Part shown: in pieces, positions 24,583-25,186 of the stretch | Position numbering within the stretch: the stretch's first letter is position 1 | Layout: each line of letters starts with the position of its first letter | Virus record (IMG/VR): IMGVR_UViG_3300032296_002609 | Coordinates: 1-25,186 of that record | DNA length: 25,186 nt | Origin: a virus | Reading direction: 5' to 3' (one strand) | Translations under genes and position numbers: made by a program | The notes under the pieces: model-generated | The model's input: only the letters and a program-made list of their open reading frames with translations | The model's database searches: none | What the model was told of the DNA's origin: nothing

Positions 24583-24596
24583 CGTATGTTTGTTAG

Positions 24597-25186
24597 GTGT
24601 TGAAGCAGACTGATAAAAATATCGTAGTATCCACGTTGTCTAATACGTTGGGTAGTTACTCTACATTAAAGGGTAACGAATTGGCATTTTATTGTCCGTT
24701 TTGTAATCACCATAAACAAAAGTTACAAGTTAATACCGAAACACAAAAGTGGCATTGTTGGACTTGTAATAGTGGTGGTAAGAAATTGACATCCCTACTT
24801 CGTAAACTTGATGTGGATAGAAAAACTATATCCATAATCAGAGAAATGTATGGTGATAGTAATTGGACACCACAACAGGAGGATGCCGAAACAAAGGTAT
24901 TCATTTCCCTACCAAAAGAATTTATTAGTTTATCGGAAGAACCTAAAGGGTTTAATCCTGAATATAAAAATGCATTCTATTATCTCACTCAACGAGGTAT
25001 TACAATGAAAGATATTGTAAAATATAATATCGGATATTGTAAAGAAGGATTGTATGGACAAAGAGTAATTATACCATCATACAATTCCGATGGGTCTCTT
25101 AATTACTTTGTTTCTCGTTCATATTATCCGGAGAACAAAATGAAATACAAAAATCCCCCAATCTCCAAAAATGTAATATGTTTTGA
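24597..25186 (+). CDS. DNA primase, N-terminal part (3' cut by window end)
   Basis: An open frame of 196 codons to the window edge. The start is GTG 24597 (TTG 24600 also possible) because TAG at 24594 closes the frame upstream; ATG 24586 is in another frame and stops after five codons. Residues 33-57 form a zinc ribbon: CPFC, then WHCWTC. Such a finger is found at the N-terminus of T7 gp4-like and DnaG-like primases, where it reads the primer initiation site. Further on, about 130-190, YYLTQRGIT, YGQRVIIPSYN and KMKYKNPP fit the segment leading into a Toprim domain, which would lie beyond the window. Whether a helicase domain is fused cannot be seen. Confidence 0.85.
   Translation, partial: MLKQTDKNIVVSTLSNTLGSYSTLKGNELAFYCPFCNHHKQKLQVNTETQKWHCWTCNSGGKKLTSLLRKLDVDRKTISIIREMYGDSNWTPQQEDAETKVFISLPKEFISLSEEPKGFNPEYKNAFYYLTQRGITMKDIVKYNIGYCKEGLYGQRVIIPSYNSDGSLNYFVSRSYYPENKMKYKNPPISKNVICF

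Noticed and set aside
1-25186. tRNA genes, CRISPR arrays, insertion sequences, integrase or attachment sites
   Set aside because: No cloverleaf-like sequence, regular spaced repeats, transposase or integrase motifs were seen, and coding is nearly continuous, leaving no gap over 95 bases.

Overview
The window is a dense block of tailed-phage genes. It is AT-rich, every convincing gene is on the + strand, gaps are a few bases or stop/start overlaps, and no tRNA, rRNA, CRISPR array or insertion sequence is visible. Recognisable proteins place it in a T4-like contractile-tailed phage: a gp55-type late sigma factor, gp25 and gp6 baseplate wedge proteins, a gp5-type central spike and a very large gp7-like wedge protein. 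The accessory genes (UvsE, peptide deformylase, carbamoyltransferase) are of the kind found in environmental T4-like phages. Almost no gene has a Shine-Dalgarno sequence; starts are preceded by A/T-rich stretches. That is typical of Bacteroidota translation, so a Bacteroidota host is my best inference, not a proof.

Layout. (1) 1-5922, accessory and regulatory: a truncated membrane/coiled-coil protein, UV damage endonuclease, a small NadM-like nucleotidyltransferase overlapping a DUF2061 membrane protein, peptide deformylase, a small membrane protein, the late sigma factor and a carbamoyltransferase. (2) 5946-14709, baseplate: a helical protein, gp5-like spike, two unknown proteins, gp25, gp6, a DNRLRE-like protein, a coiled-coil protein with a beta-rich C-terminus, and a protein with a Glu-Pro repeat tail. 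(3) 14728-23447, peripheral tail/baseplate: an 1895-residue gp7-like fusion and three structural proteins, two of them paralogues. The only clear rho-independent terminator in the window lies between those two. (4) 23471-25186, a switch to small unknown genes and then DNA metabolism: a T7-type endonuclease I (Holliday-junction resolvase) and the start of a zinc-finger DNA primase, cut by the window end.

How it works together. The late sigma factor probably drives the structural genes. An octamer, ATATTTAT, occurs in six of the nine intergenic gaps of 18 bases or more (a one-base variant in a seventh). By hand scan I found it nowhere inside genes on the + strand. It is my candidate for the phage's own, undescribed promoter element. 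Two copies sit in a 23-base sequence repeated with a single mismatch upstream of neighbouring genes. The carbamoyltransferase may act in DNA-base or surface modification; the NadM-like gene could touch NAD metabolism; peptide deformylase and UvsE support host takeover and genome repair.
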